DNA from: Nocardia arthritidis
Lineage (GTDB): Bacteria; Actinomycetota; Actinomycetes; Mycobacteriales; Mycobacteriaceae
Length of the DNA stretch: 64,000 nt
Direction of reading: 5' to 3'
Assembly: GCF_011801145.1 (NCBI RefSeq)
Contig: NZ_CP046172.1
Span: 8,804,001-8,868,000 of the forward strand
Position numbers and translations under genes: made by a program. How positions within the stretch are numbered: the stretch's first letter is position 1; each line of letters starts with the position of its first letter. Positions 28,711 to 36,949 of this stretch are shown here, one piece after another. A model generated the notes under the pieces. That model was not told the DNA's origin. It saw nothing but the letters and a program-made list of their open reading frames with translations, and did no database searches.

Positions 28711-29502
28711 TCAACGCCGTCCGGATTTCTTGGGCGGCCGCGGCGTCAACGCGCTCGGCAGCCCGAGCGCCTGCGAGGCCTCGCGGGCGGCGGCGGTGAG
28801 CAGCGGGACGCAGGCGCGCACCTTCGCCCGGTCGAGGTCGAATGCCAAGGCGGAGACGCTGATTCCGCCGATCGGCTGACCGTGGTGGTCGAGCACCGCC
28901 GCACCGAGGCAGCGGGTGTGCTCCTCGTTCTCCTCGTCGTCGACGGCATAGCCGCGCTCGGCCACCGATTCCAGGTGCGCGAGCAACAGCTCGGGATCGG
29001 TGATGGTGCGTGCGGTCATGGCGGTCAACGGATTTCGCGCCAGCACCGCGCGCAACTCCGGCCGCGGCAGCCCGGCCAGAATGGCCTTGCCGATCGCGGT
29101 GCAGTGCAAGGGAATCGACAGGCCGACCCGGGAGCGCATCACGTACGCGCGGTCGCCCTCCAGTTTGTCGACGTACACCGCCTCGTCGCCCGAGCGCAGC
29201 GCGAAATGCACGGTGTGGCCGGTGGCCGCGCACAGCCGCCCCAGGATGGGGTGCACGATCTCGGTGATGCTCGCCGACTGCCCGGCCAGCGAGAGCAGGC
29301 GAACGCCGGGCAGATACCGGTGTTCCGAATCGACGCGTACCCAGCCGAGTCCGGCCAGCTCCGACAGGATCCGGTGCACCGTTGAGGTCGGCAGGCCGGT
29401 GCCGCGGCTGATCTCGCTGACCCCATGGCAATTCGGCAATGCCTCCAGCACCAGCACCACCTTGGCCACCGCGCTCGGGTGGCCACTCACCGAGCCAGCC
29501 AT
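28711..29502 (-). CDS. IclR-family regulator of the uronate locus (KdgR-like)
   Basis: The 263-residue protein has an IclR winged helix (AVAKVVLVLEALPNCHGVSEI, GLPTSTVHRILSELAGLGWV) and the C-terminal IclR effector domain with HCTAIGKAILAGLP, RGYAVDDEENEEHTRCLGAAV and ISVSALAFDL. IclR members named KdgR control hexuronate catabolism and respond to 2-keto-3-deoxygluconate. ATG 29502 lies 16 bases inside the 3' end of kduD, making kduI - kduD - iclR one coupled operon. It most likely represses both divergent arms through the palindrome at 31100-31116. Confidence 0.85.
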   Translation of the reverse strand: MAGSVSGHPSAVAKVVLVLEALPNCHGVSEISRGTGLPTSTVHRILSELAGLGWVRVDSEHRYLPGVRLLSLAGQSASITEIVHPILGRLCAATGHTVHFALRSGDEAVYVDKLEGDRAYVMRSRVGLSIPLHCTAIGKAILAGLPRPELRAVLARNPLTAMTARTITDPELLLAHLESVAERGYAVDDEENEEHTRCLGAAVLDHHGQPIGGISVSALAFDLDRAKVRACVPLLTAAAREASQALGLPSALTPRPPKKSGRR

Positions 29503-30245
29503 CCCCCGTCCACCACCAAAACGTGCCCGTGCACATAGGACGCGGCGGGCGAACAGAGGAAGACGATGGCGCCGGCGATATCCTCGGGCGCGCCCCAGCG
29601 GCCCACCGGAATTCGCTCGGTGATGGCCCGGTTGCGTTCGGTATCGGCTTGCAGCGCAGCGGTATTCGCGGTGGTCACATATCCGGGAGCGACGGCGTTC
29701 ACCCCGACGCCCCGCCCGGCCCATTCGGTGGCGAGCGCCTTGGTGAGTCCGGCGATCGCATGTTTGCTCGCGGTGTAGGAGGCCACGTTGATACCGCCCT
29801 GAAAGGACAGCAGCGAGGCGATATTCACGATCCGGCCCGCGCCGCGGTCGAGCATGGCGGCGCCAATGGTCCGGGCCAGCAGGAAGGCCGCGTCCAGATT
29901 CACGTCGAGCACCTTGCGCCAGTCTGCGAGCGAAACACCCACCGCCGCACCGCGACCGATGATTCCGGCATTGTTCACCAGCAGGTCGATCCGGTGCGCG
30001 GCGGCCAGCGCGACAGCCGCGGATTCGACCGCGACGAGGTCGGTCAGATCGACGCCGACGGTGTCGCATTCCCGGCCCAGCGCCCGGATTTCGGCGGCCA
30101 CCGGTGCGAGCCCGGCCGAATCACGGCCCCACAGCACGAGATCCGCGCCCGCGGCCGCCATGGCGAGCGCCGCGGCCCGGCCGATGCCGGTGCGCGCGCC
30201 GGTGACCAGCGCTCTGCTGCCGTCCAGCCGGAACGGGTCCGTCAC
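29487..30245 (-). CDS. kduD: 2-dehydro-3-deoxy-D-gluconate 5-dehydrogenase KduD
   Basis: KduD reduces 2,5-diketo-3-deoxygluconate to 2-keto-3-deoxygluconate with NAD(P)H. The 252-residue SDR has TGARTGIGRAAAL, NNAGIIGRG, catalytic YTASKHAIAG and the KduD-typical ending NTAALQADTERNRAITERIP, GRWGAPEDIAGA, SYVHGHVLVVDGGW. The substrate assignment is supported by its coupling to kduI: GTG 30245 overlaps the kduI stop (GTGA). Confidence 0.87.
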   Translation of the reverse strand: MTDPFRLDGSRALVTGARTGIGRAAALAMAAAGADLVLWGRDSAGLAPVAAEIRALGRECDTVGVDLTDLVAVESAAVALAAAHRIDLLVNNAGIIGRGAAVGVSLADWRKVLDVNLDAAFLLARTIGAAMLDRGAGRIVNIASLLSFQGGINVASYTASKHAIAGLTKALATEWAGRGVGVNAVAPGYVTTANTAALQADTERNRAITERIPVGRWGAPEDIAGAIVFLCSPAASYVHGHVLVVDGGWLAR

Positions 30246-31078
30246 GAGAGTTGCTCCGTCGCAACCAGATCCATGTCGTTGTAGGCCAGGTTCTCACCCG
30301 CCGTGGACCAGACGAACCGATAGGGTGCGGTACCGGCCCCGGTGTGCACGGACCACGGCGGGCTGATCACCGCCTGCCGGTCGGCGACGATGATGCTGCG
30401 GGTGCGGTTCGGCTCACCGCACAGGTGCACCACACGCTCGGCCGGATCCAGCCCGAAGTACAGGTAGATCTCGGTGCGCCGGTCGTGGGTGTGGCAGGGC
30501 ATAGTGTTCCACACGCTGCCGGGTGCGAGTGTGGTGATGCCGAGCGCGAGCTCGCAGGACCGGACGCCCTCTTCGTGCACGTACTTGCGCAGCGTGCGCT
30601 CGCTGGCCCGCTCCGCCGAACCGACCTGGACGACCTGCGCGGCGGATCGCGGAATCAGGGTGGTCGGATGCGCGAAATGCGCTGGGGCCGAGACGATGTA
30701 GAAGACGGCATCGCCCGCGACGGCCACCTCCTCGGTGCCGTGCCCGACGTAGACGATGTCCTCCGCGCCCACCTCGTGCTTTACCCCGTCTGTGGTCACC
30801 GAGCCGCCGCCGGATAGGCAGACTATGCCGAGTTCCCTACGGTCACAGAGCTTTTCGGCCCGGATCTCGGCGGGCGGGTGCAGCGTGAGCTCCCCGCCCG
30901 CAGGCACCGCACCGGCGATCAGGAGGCGGTCGTGGTGCGACAGCGTGTAGCGCACCTCGCCCTCGGCGAACAGATCGGTGACCAGGAAGCGCTCGCGCAG
31001 TTCCGCTGGTGTGAGCGTGACGAATTCGGTCGGGCTGGTGGCGTAGCGGACGTCCGTGCCGCGCGTTGCTGCATTCAT
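30242..31078 (-). CDS. kduI: 5-dehydro-4-deoxy-D-glucuronate isomerase KduI
   Basis: KduI isomerises 5-keto-4-deoxyuronate, the sugar released by unsaturated uronyl hydrolases, to 2,5-diketo-3-deoxygluconate. The 278-residue cupin shows SSE-type N-terminal strands (RERFLVTDLFAEGEVRYTLSH), REDIVYVGHG-like EDIVYVGHGTEEV and the zinc site NTMPCHTHDRRTEIYLYF with later His in SPPWSVHTGAGT. It is the first gene of the minus-strand arm, 130 bases from the divergent transporter operon. Confidence 0.93.
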   Translation of the reverse strand: MNAATRGTDVRYATSPTEFVTLTPAELRERFLVTDLFAEGEVRYTLSHHDRLLIAGAVPAGGELTLHPPAEIRAEKLCDRRELGIVCLSGGGSVTTDGVKHEVGAEDIVYVGHGTEEVAVAGDAVFYIVSAPAHFAHPTTLIPRSAAQVVQVGSAERASERTLRKYVHEEGVRSCELALGITTLAPGSVWNTMPCHTHDRRTEIYLYFGLDPAERVVHLCGEPNRTRSIIVADRQAVISPPWSVHTGAGTAPYRFVWSTAGENLAYNDMDLVATEQLS

Positions 31079-31099
31079 CGGTCTCCTCCGGCAGCGCGT

Positions 31100-31116
31100 T
31101 TCCCGTCTGACGGGAA
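31100..31116. promoter_or_regulatory. 17-bp perfect palindrome, candidate IclR operator
   Basis: TTCCCGTCTGACGGGAA has eight-base arms around a single central T. A third half-site, TTTCCC at 31121-31126, pairs with the GGGAA arm to give a second, shorter inverted repeat. The site lies in the 130-base gap between the divergent kduI and ABC-transporter operons, just upstream of kduI, where one repressor could control both. Confidence 0.7.
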
Positions 31117-31207
31117 GTGCTTTCCCTCACATAGGACGCGGGTGAAGTATGCGGTATCGAGCAGAACGCGACAAGGCGTGAATGTCGCACAGCAAGGAGC
31201 GGTTCGC

Positions 31208-32521
31208 ATGCGAATCAAGTCACGGTCGGTCGGCGCGTTGGTCGCGGGGGTGCTGGCGCTGGCCACGGCCACCGCATGCGCGCCGGGCACGCAGGAATCG
31301 AACAACACCTCGAATGGCCCTGTCACGGTGGACTTTTCCAGCTTCAAGGGCAAACACATGACCTACCTGTACTTCACCGACGGGCCCGACCTGGACGCCA
31401 CCAAGGCCGCGGTCGCCCGCTTCGAGCAGGAGACCGGCGCCACCGTCGACCTACAGGTCATCCCGTTCGCCCAGCTGAACACCGCGCTCACCGCGCGCAT
31501 CACCTCGGGCACCGCGCCGGAGGTGGCCCGGGTACAGGACTGGCATCTCTGGGGCAGCGAATTACTGGATTTCACCAACTATTTCGGCAAGGCGTATCCG
31601 AACGAATTCACCGACGGCGCCGTAGCCACCTCCGTCGACAAGGACGGGCACATGTTCGCGGTGCCGAGCGATCAGACGATCAACGGCCCGTTCGTCAATG
31701 TCGACGCATTCCAGAAGGCCGGCGTCCCGGTGCCCGACGCCAACACCAAATGGACCTGGCAGCAATTCGTCGACACGGCGGCCAAGGTGGCCCAGGAAAC
31801 CCAAATGTCCTCGGCCATCACGATGGACGTCTCCGGTAACCGGTTGAGCACCGTGCTCAGCCAGTTCGGCACCACGCTGATCGGCGCGGACGGTCAGGTC
31901 GCACTCGACCAGGCCAAGACCGAACAGGCGTTGAGCGCGGTCAACGATCTGCTGCAATCGGGCAAGATGTCCAAGGAATTCTGGCTGGGCGCGGGCACCA
32001 ATTATCGCGGCGGCAACGACCCCTTCATGGCGCAGCAGGCTCCGGTATATCTGTCCGGTCCGTGGCAGGTCGGCGCGTTCGCGAAATCCGCGCCGTTCAA
32101 ATGGGCCGCAGTGCCGAATCCGTGCGCGGCCGAATGCGGCGGCTTCCCCGGTATGAAACAGATGGTGGCGTTCCGGCGCAGCAAGGAGCCGACGCTCGGC
32201 GTCGCCTTCGCGCAGTGGATGAACCGCACGGAGAACCAACGCGAGATAGATAAGGTCGCGTTCTGGCTGCCCACCAGGAAGGACCTGGTCTCCGCCCACG
32301 TCGAATACCCCTCGCGCGCAGCCGATATGAATGTGTTCATCGGGCAGATCGCGAGTACGCCCTCGGTCGATTTCAAGACCGCGGCGAGTCCGGCATTCAC
32401 CGGTGCGGCGAACGCGCTGGTGAAGGAATTCGACAAGTACGTCGCGGGTCAGGAGAGCGTCACCGATTGCGTACACAACCTGCGTGATCAAGTGGACAAA
32501 ATCGTGAAAGCGACCAAATGA
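31208..32521 (+). CDS. ABC sugar transporter substrate-binding lipoprotein
   Basis: This 437-residue extracellular binding protein has a signal peptide with a lipobox-like LATATAC at residues 19-25 and a family 1 (CUT1) solute-binding fold: TYLYFTDGPDLDATKAAVARF, VIPFAQLNTALTARITSG, APEVARVQDWHLWG, WTWQQFVDTAAKV and PVYLSGPWQVGAF. ATG 31208 follows AAGGAG. It heads an operon with two permeases, an unassigned enzyme and a GH105-like hydrolase, so the ligand is probably an unsaturated uronate oligosaccharide. That substrate is inferred from context. Confidence 0.9.
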   Translation: MRIKSRSVGALVAGVLALATATACAPGTQESNNTSNGPVTVDFSSFKGKHMTYLYFTDGPDLDATKAAVARFEQETGATVDLQVIPFAQLNTALTARITSGTAPEVARVQDWHLWGSELLDFTNYFGKAYPNEFTDGAVATSVDKDGHMFAVPSDQTINGPFVNVDAFQKAGVPVPDANTKWTWQQFVDTAAKVAQETQMSSAITMDVSGNRLSTVLSQFGTTLIGADGQVALDQAKTEQALSAVNDLLQSGKMSKEFWLGAGTNYRGGNDPFMAQQAPVYLSGPWQVGAFAKSAPFKWAAVPNPCAAECGGFPGMKQMVAFRRSKEPTLGVAFAQWMNRTENQREIDKVAFWLPTRKDLVSAHVEYPSRAADMNVFIGQIASTPSVDFKTAASPAFTGAANALVKEFDKYVAGQESVTDCVHNLRDQVDKIVKATK

Positions 32522-33402
32522 CGGCCGGTTTCCGGATCAACCGGCGCAAGGTCGCGCCGTACCTGTTCATCCTGCCGAATATGGTGCTGTTCGGGCTGTT
32601 CACCATCTATCCGGCGATCAACGGCTTCAATCTCAGCTTCTACGACAGCAATAACGGTCTGACCTTCCGTGCCGTCGGCACCGACAACTACCGCCAGATT
32701 CTGGGCAGCTCGGAATTCTGGGATGTCGCACGGCAGACCGCCCTGTTCGTCATCGGATTCGTCGCGCTCAGCACCGTGCTGGCGACCGCGCTCGCACTCC
32801 TGTTGCACGGCCAGCGGCGCGGGCGGGGCGCACTGAGCGCAGCCTATTTCCTGCCCATGGTCGTCTCGCCGGTGGTGGTCGGCCTGATCTGGAATGCGGC
32901 GCTGAATCGACAGACCGGGCTGGTGAATTCGGCGCTCGCCGCGCTCGGCCTCGGCCATCCCGCGTGGCTGGTCGATCCGCACCTGGCGCTGGTGTCGGTG
33001 ATACTCGTCGGCACCTGGATCCACCTGGGTTTCTACGCCATGATCATGCTGGCGGGCCTGCAGGCCATCGACGAATCGGTATACGAGGCGGCCACCATCG
33101 ACGGCGCCGGCACCTGGCAGCGTATCCGGCTGATCACCCTGCCGCTGGTGCGACCGACGACGCTGGTGGTGATCATGCTGGCCACCATCGCCGGATTCCA
33201 GGCCTTCGACTTCATCTACACGCTCACCGGCGGCGGCCCGGTCGGCGCGACAACCCTTCTCGTGCAATACGTTTACGTCAACGCCTTCCACGCACCGGTC
33301 AGCTACGGCTTGGCGAGCGCCGCGGCGGTGATCCTGTTCCTCGTCGTATTCGCCGTGACTTTTCTCAACTACGTCGTCGGGCGGCGCAGGGAGGCACTGT
33401 GA
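32518..33402 (+). CDS. ABC sugar transporter permease 1 (CUT1)
   Basis: The 294-residue integral membrane protein has six predicted helices and the inner-membrane EAA loop ESVYEAATIDGAGTWQRIRLITLPLVRP that docks the ATPase (shown by its core YEAATIDGAG and ITLPLVRP). It is the MalF/UgpA-type subunit. Its ATG overlaps the stop of the binding-protein gene (ATGA). No ATPase gene is in the operon, so a shared MsiK-type ATPase is expected. Confidence 0.92.
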   Translation: MTAGFRINRRKVAPYLFILPNMVLFGLFTIYPAINGFNLSFYDSNNGLTFRAVGTDNYRQILGSSEFWDVARQTALFVIGFVALSTVLATALALLLHGQRRGRGALSAAYFLPMVVSPVVVGLIWNAALNRQTGLVNSALAALGLGHPAWLVDPHLALVSVILVGTWIHLGFYAMIMLAGLQAIDESVYEAATIDGAGTWQRIRLITLPLVRPTTLVVIMLATIAGFQAFDFIYTLTGGGPVGATTLLVQYVYVNAFHAPVSYGLASAAAVILFLVVFAVTFLNYVVGRRREAL

Positions 33403-34280
33403 TCCAGACCGTCGAACCCGAGCGCACACGTCCGGCCGCCACCTGGACCTCCACCACCGGGCGCACACCGCGGGCCGGCTCGGTGCTGCGCGCGACGGTG
33501 CTCATCGCGGGCGCGATCATCCTGGTCGCGCCGCTCATCTGGGCCGGGCTCTCGTCGTTCAAGAGTCAGGCCGAGCTGGCCGCGCAGCCGCCGACGCTCT
33601 ATCCGCATCACGCCACCCTCGACAACTACCGAACCGGGTTGGCGGCCTTCGATTTTCCGCATTACCTGGTCAACAGCGTCATCGTGACGGTGGCCGCAAC
33701 GCTGCTGACCCTGCTGATCAATTCGATGGCCGCATTCGCCTTGGCCAAGTACAACTTTCGCGGCCGTGACCTGCTGTTCCTGATCACGCTGTCCACCATC
33801 ATGATTCCGCTGCAGGTGATCCTGCTGCCGGTCTATCAGGTGGTTTCCGCCTTCGGCATGACCAATTCGCTGCTGGGGCTGATCATTCCGCCCGCGGCGA
33901 CGCCGACCGGCGTCTTTCTGCTGCGCCAATACATGCTCACGCTGCCCGACGAGACCATCGAGGCGGCCCGGATCGACGGCGCGGGCGAATTCGCCATCTT
34001 CCGGCGCATCGTGCTGCCGCTGTGCAGGCCCGCGATCGCGGTGCTCGCGATCTTCTCGGTCATCTGGCGCTGGAACGACTTCCTGTGGCCGCTGATCGTC
34101 GCGCAGGACGAGAGCAAGCAGACGCTGCCGGTGGCGATCGCGAGATTCAGTGGCCAACAGGCTATTCCGTTCAATCAGATCCTCGCGGTCTCGGTCGTCT
34201 CGATCGTGCCGACCGTGGTGATCTTCCTGATCCTGCAGCGGCAGATCATCGCGGGACTGGTCCGAGGAGCGATTCGATGA
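33399..34280 (+). CDS. ABC sugar transporter permease 2 (CUT1)
   Basis: The 293-residue MalG/UgpE-type permease has about six helices and the EAA loop EAARIDGAGEFAIFRRIVLP followed by WRWNDFLWPLIV. GTG 33399 overlaps the previous stop (GTGA), and its own stop overlaps the next ATG. An N-terminal soluble stretch of about 25 residues precedes the first helix. It completes the importer of the uronate locus. Confidence 0.92.
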   Translation: MIQTVEPERTRPAATWTSTTGRTPRAGSVLRATVLIAGAIILVAPLIWAGLSSFKSQAELAAQPPTLYPHHATLDNYRTGLAAFDFPHYLVNSVIVTVAATLLTLLINSMAAFALAKYNFRGRDLLFLITLSTIMIPLQVILLPVYQVVSAFGMTNSLLGLIIPPAATPTGVFLLRQYMLTLPDETIEAARIDGAGEFAIFRRIVLPLCRPAIAVLAIFSVIWRWNDFLWPLIVAQDESKQTLPVAIARFSGQQAIPFNQILAVSVVSIVPTVVIFLILQRQIIAGLVRGAIR

Positions 34281-36949
34281 GCAGATACGTTCCGGCGCAC
34301 GCCGCACGGGAGCGCACCGTGCACGCGCTCGATCGCAATGGTTACGTCCGGGACTGGTTGATCGCACCCGTCTGGTCGGCGCCGTGCCGGGATCTGGACG
34401 AGGCACTCGCCGCGGACGGCAGCCCGTGGGGCACGGACGGCCGCTGGGTGCTGACCAATGGGCCCGATGTCGCACCGCTGAAAGAGCTGCTGTACGACCG
34501 GCTTCCGATCGATATCGCGGCGGATCCACCGACGGTGTCCGAGGGCGCGGCATTCAGCTGGCGCCCGACGGAGCATGACACCCACGAAACGGCCTGGGAG
34601 CGAGCGCATATCGGCGCGGACGGGCTGCTCGACTGGAGCGAGTTCTGTTTCACGCCCGAATACCGCGCGGCCATCGCCGCCACCGTCCTGGAGGTGGATC
34701 AGGCGGAGGAGCGGACGCTCGAGGTGGCGTGCACCGGGCCGGTCGCGGTCTACCTCGACGGTGAATTACGGCTGTTCACCCGGAATTTCACCTATATGGA
34801 GCCGCGTCGCGAGCAATTGCGGGTGCGGCTGCGTTCCGGGCGCACCGCCGTGCACCTGCTCACCTGGCAGCTGGCCTTCCGCGAATGCAGGCATATCGCG
34901 AGCCTGCGGGTGATCGGGCTGCCGGTCCGGGTGGTCATACCGGCCCGGGGTGCCGATGAATTCCGTTCGGCGGCAGCGGAATCCATACTCGACGCACTCG
35001 GCTGCGCGCCGTGGGCCAGTATCGACGGCACCGTGACGCTCACCGGTCCGGCCGGTGCGCGCTATCTCGTCGAGTCGGACGGAAATCCGCCGACGGCGGT
35101 GACGCTCGTCGACGGCACCGCAAGCCTGACGTTATCCGGTGCGGCGGTGGATGATTCGACCGCTTCGATGCTCGCCACCGGCGAGACCACGCTGACGGTA
35201 CGGGTCGACGATTCCGCCGCCCCGGTGCTGCGGCGGTTGCGCGCGGCGCGCGTACCGGGTGTCCATCGCACGGGCTCCGCCGACGATCCGGCGATTTGGC
35301 GGTCCGAACTGCTGCGGCACGTCGCGGATGGTGTGCCCGGCGTTGCGCGCGCACTGGCCCGGCATGCGCTCGAGCCAGGCGCGAAGCTGCGCGACGAAGA
35401 TTTGGATCCCGCCCTGGCCATGATCGAATCGCGGTCCGACTGCGCCGATTTCGAAGCGGTCGGGCTCGTACATCTGTGGCGGCGGCTCGATGACGCGGTA
35501 TGGGCTCCCACCCAGCGCGATCGGGTGCGCCGAGCGCTGGTCGGCTTCAAATACTGGATCGACCAGCCCGGCCTGGACGCCATGTGCTACTTCACCGAGA
35601 ACCACCAGTTCGTCTGGCATACCGCGGAAACCCTTGTCGGCGACCTGTTTCCGGACGAGGTGTTCGGAAATACCGGCTGGCCGGGCCGACGGCACGCCGC
35701 GCACGGACGCGAACTCGCCGCGGAGTGGATGCGACGCAAGCTGTCCGGCGGATTCAGCGAATTCGACTCCAACGCCTATCTCGCGATCGACGCCCTGGCG
35801 CTGGTGTCCTGGATCGAATTCGGCACGGAGCCGCCGTTGCGCCGTTTGGCGGAGGCCTTGTTGGACAAGGCATTGCTGACGTTGGCCGGCAATTCGTGGC
35901 GCGGGGTGCACGGTGCGGCGCACGGCAGGTCCTATGTGCCGACCCTGCGATCGTCCCGCTTCGAGGAGACCGCGCCGATCATGTGGACGCTGTGGGGCGC
36001 GGGTTCGCTCAATACCGCGGTACTGCCCGCGACCGCGCTGGCCACCGCAAGGTGTTACCGCACACCGGATCTCGTGCGCGCGGTGGCCACCGAACTACCC
36101 GGCGAATGGGACGGGCGGCAGGTGTATCGCGGCGATTATCGCTGGCACCACGATCTCCTCGAGCGACCGTACGGCTCCGATCTGCGGGTGTGGCGCACCC
36201 CCGACGCCATGCTTTCCAGCGTGCAGGACTATCGGCCCGGCTTGCCGGGATTGCAGGAGCATATCTGGGGCGCCACCCTCGGACCCGAAATCCAGGTCTT
36301 CGCAACGCATCCCGCGACGGCGAGCACATCATCGTCGGCCCGGCCCAATGCCTGGGCCGGACAGCGGGTGCTCCCGCGCGCCCACCAGCACCTCGACACC
36401 GTGCTGGTACTGCATCGCATTCCGGAACCGGATCTCCTCGGCACCACCCACCTCTGGTTCCCCACACCCCATTTCGATGAATGGATCCAGCACGGCCCTT
36501 GGCTCTCCGGGCGAGCGGGCAACGGATACGTCGCGGTGGCCACCGAGGGCGGTTTCCGACCGGTCAGCCGTGGCGACGAGGCACGACAGGCCTGGCTGCC
36601 GCGCGGCAGCGGGCTCGGTTACGTCGCGACCGTCGGCAGGGCCGCGACCGACGGCTCGTTCTCGGACTTCGTATCCGCGCTCACCACACCGGATTTCGCC
36701 TCCGATTCGATAGCGGTGACCACCCGCGACGGCCGCGCGCTCGCCCTCTCCTGGCCGGGCGCGTTCACGGTGGACGGCGCGGCGGATTTCGCCGAACCAC
36801 CGCATCTCGACAATCCGGCGCTGCACCTTCCGTTCGGTGCGGACCGGCTGGAGGCCGAATGGGGCGGGCACCGGCTGGTGCTCGACCTGAGCGAGGGTCG
36901 CCGGGTGGAACCGCCCAGCGGCGTGCCGGGGGCGGGCGATGCGGACTGA
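34277..36949 (+). CDS. Large unassigned protein of the uronate locus, putative lyase or hydrolase
   Basis: I do not recognise a named family for this 890-residue cytoplasmic protein; there is no signal peptide. Residues 110-230 look like a beta-sandwich with PVAVYLDGELRLFTRNF and RTAVHLLTWQL. Residues 400-640 are mostly helical and look like an alpha/alpha toroid, with TENHQFVWHTAE (N442, H443), EFDSNAYLAIDALAL (N499, Y501) and GAAHGRSYVPTLR (H549, R551, Y553), the Asn/His/Arg/Tyr mix of toroid polysaccharide lyases. The C-terminal 200 residues look strand-rich. It is coupled to the permease (ATGA) and to the GH105-like gene (11-base overlap), so it probably cleaves imported uronate oligosaccharides. 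Confidence 0.65.
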   Translation: MSRYVPAHAARERTVHALDRNGYVRDWLIAPVWSAPCRDLDEALAADGSPWGTDGRWVLTNGPDVAPLKELLYDRLPIDIAADPPTVSEGAAFSWRPTEHDTHETAWERAHIGADGLLDWSEFCFTPEYRAAIAATVLEVDQAEERTLEVACTGPVAVYLDGELRLFTRNFTYMEPRREQLRVRLRSGRTAVHLLTWQLAFRECRHIASLRVIGLPVRVVIPARGADEFRSAAAESILDALGCAPWASIDGTVTLTGPAGARYLVESDGNPPTAVTLVDGTASLTLSGAAVDDSTASMLATGETTLTVRVDDSAAPVLRRLRAARVPGVHRTGSADDPAIWRSELLRHVADGVPGVARALARHALEPGAKLRDEDLDPALAMIESRSDCADFEAVGLVHLWRRLDDAVWAPTQRDRVRRALVGFKYWIDQPGLDAMCYFTENHQFVWHTAETLVGDLFPDEVFGNTGWPGRRHAAHGRELAAEWMRRKLSGGFSEFDSNAYLAIDALALVSWIEFGTEPPLRRLAEALLDKALLTLAGNSWRGVHGAAHGRSYVPTLRSSRFEETAPIMWTLWGAGSLNTAVLPATALATARCYRTPDLVRAVATELPGEWDGRQVYRGDYRWHHDLLERPYGSDLRVWRTPDAMLSSVQDYRPGLPGLQEHIWGATLGPEIQVFATHPATASTSSSARPNAWAGQRVLPRAHQHLDTVLVLHRIPEPDLLGTTHLWFPTPHFDEWIQHGPWLSGRAGNGYVAVATEGGFRPVSRGDEARQAWLPRGSGLGYVATVGRAATDGSFSDFVSALTTPDFASDSIAVTTRDGRALALSWPGAFTVDGAADFAEPPHLDNPALHLPFGADRLEAEWGGHRLVLDLSEGRRVEPPSGVPGAGDAD

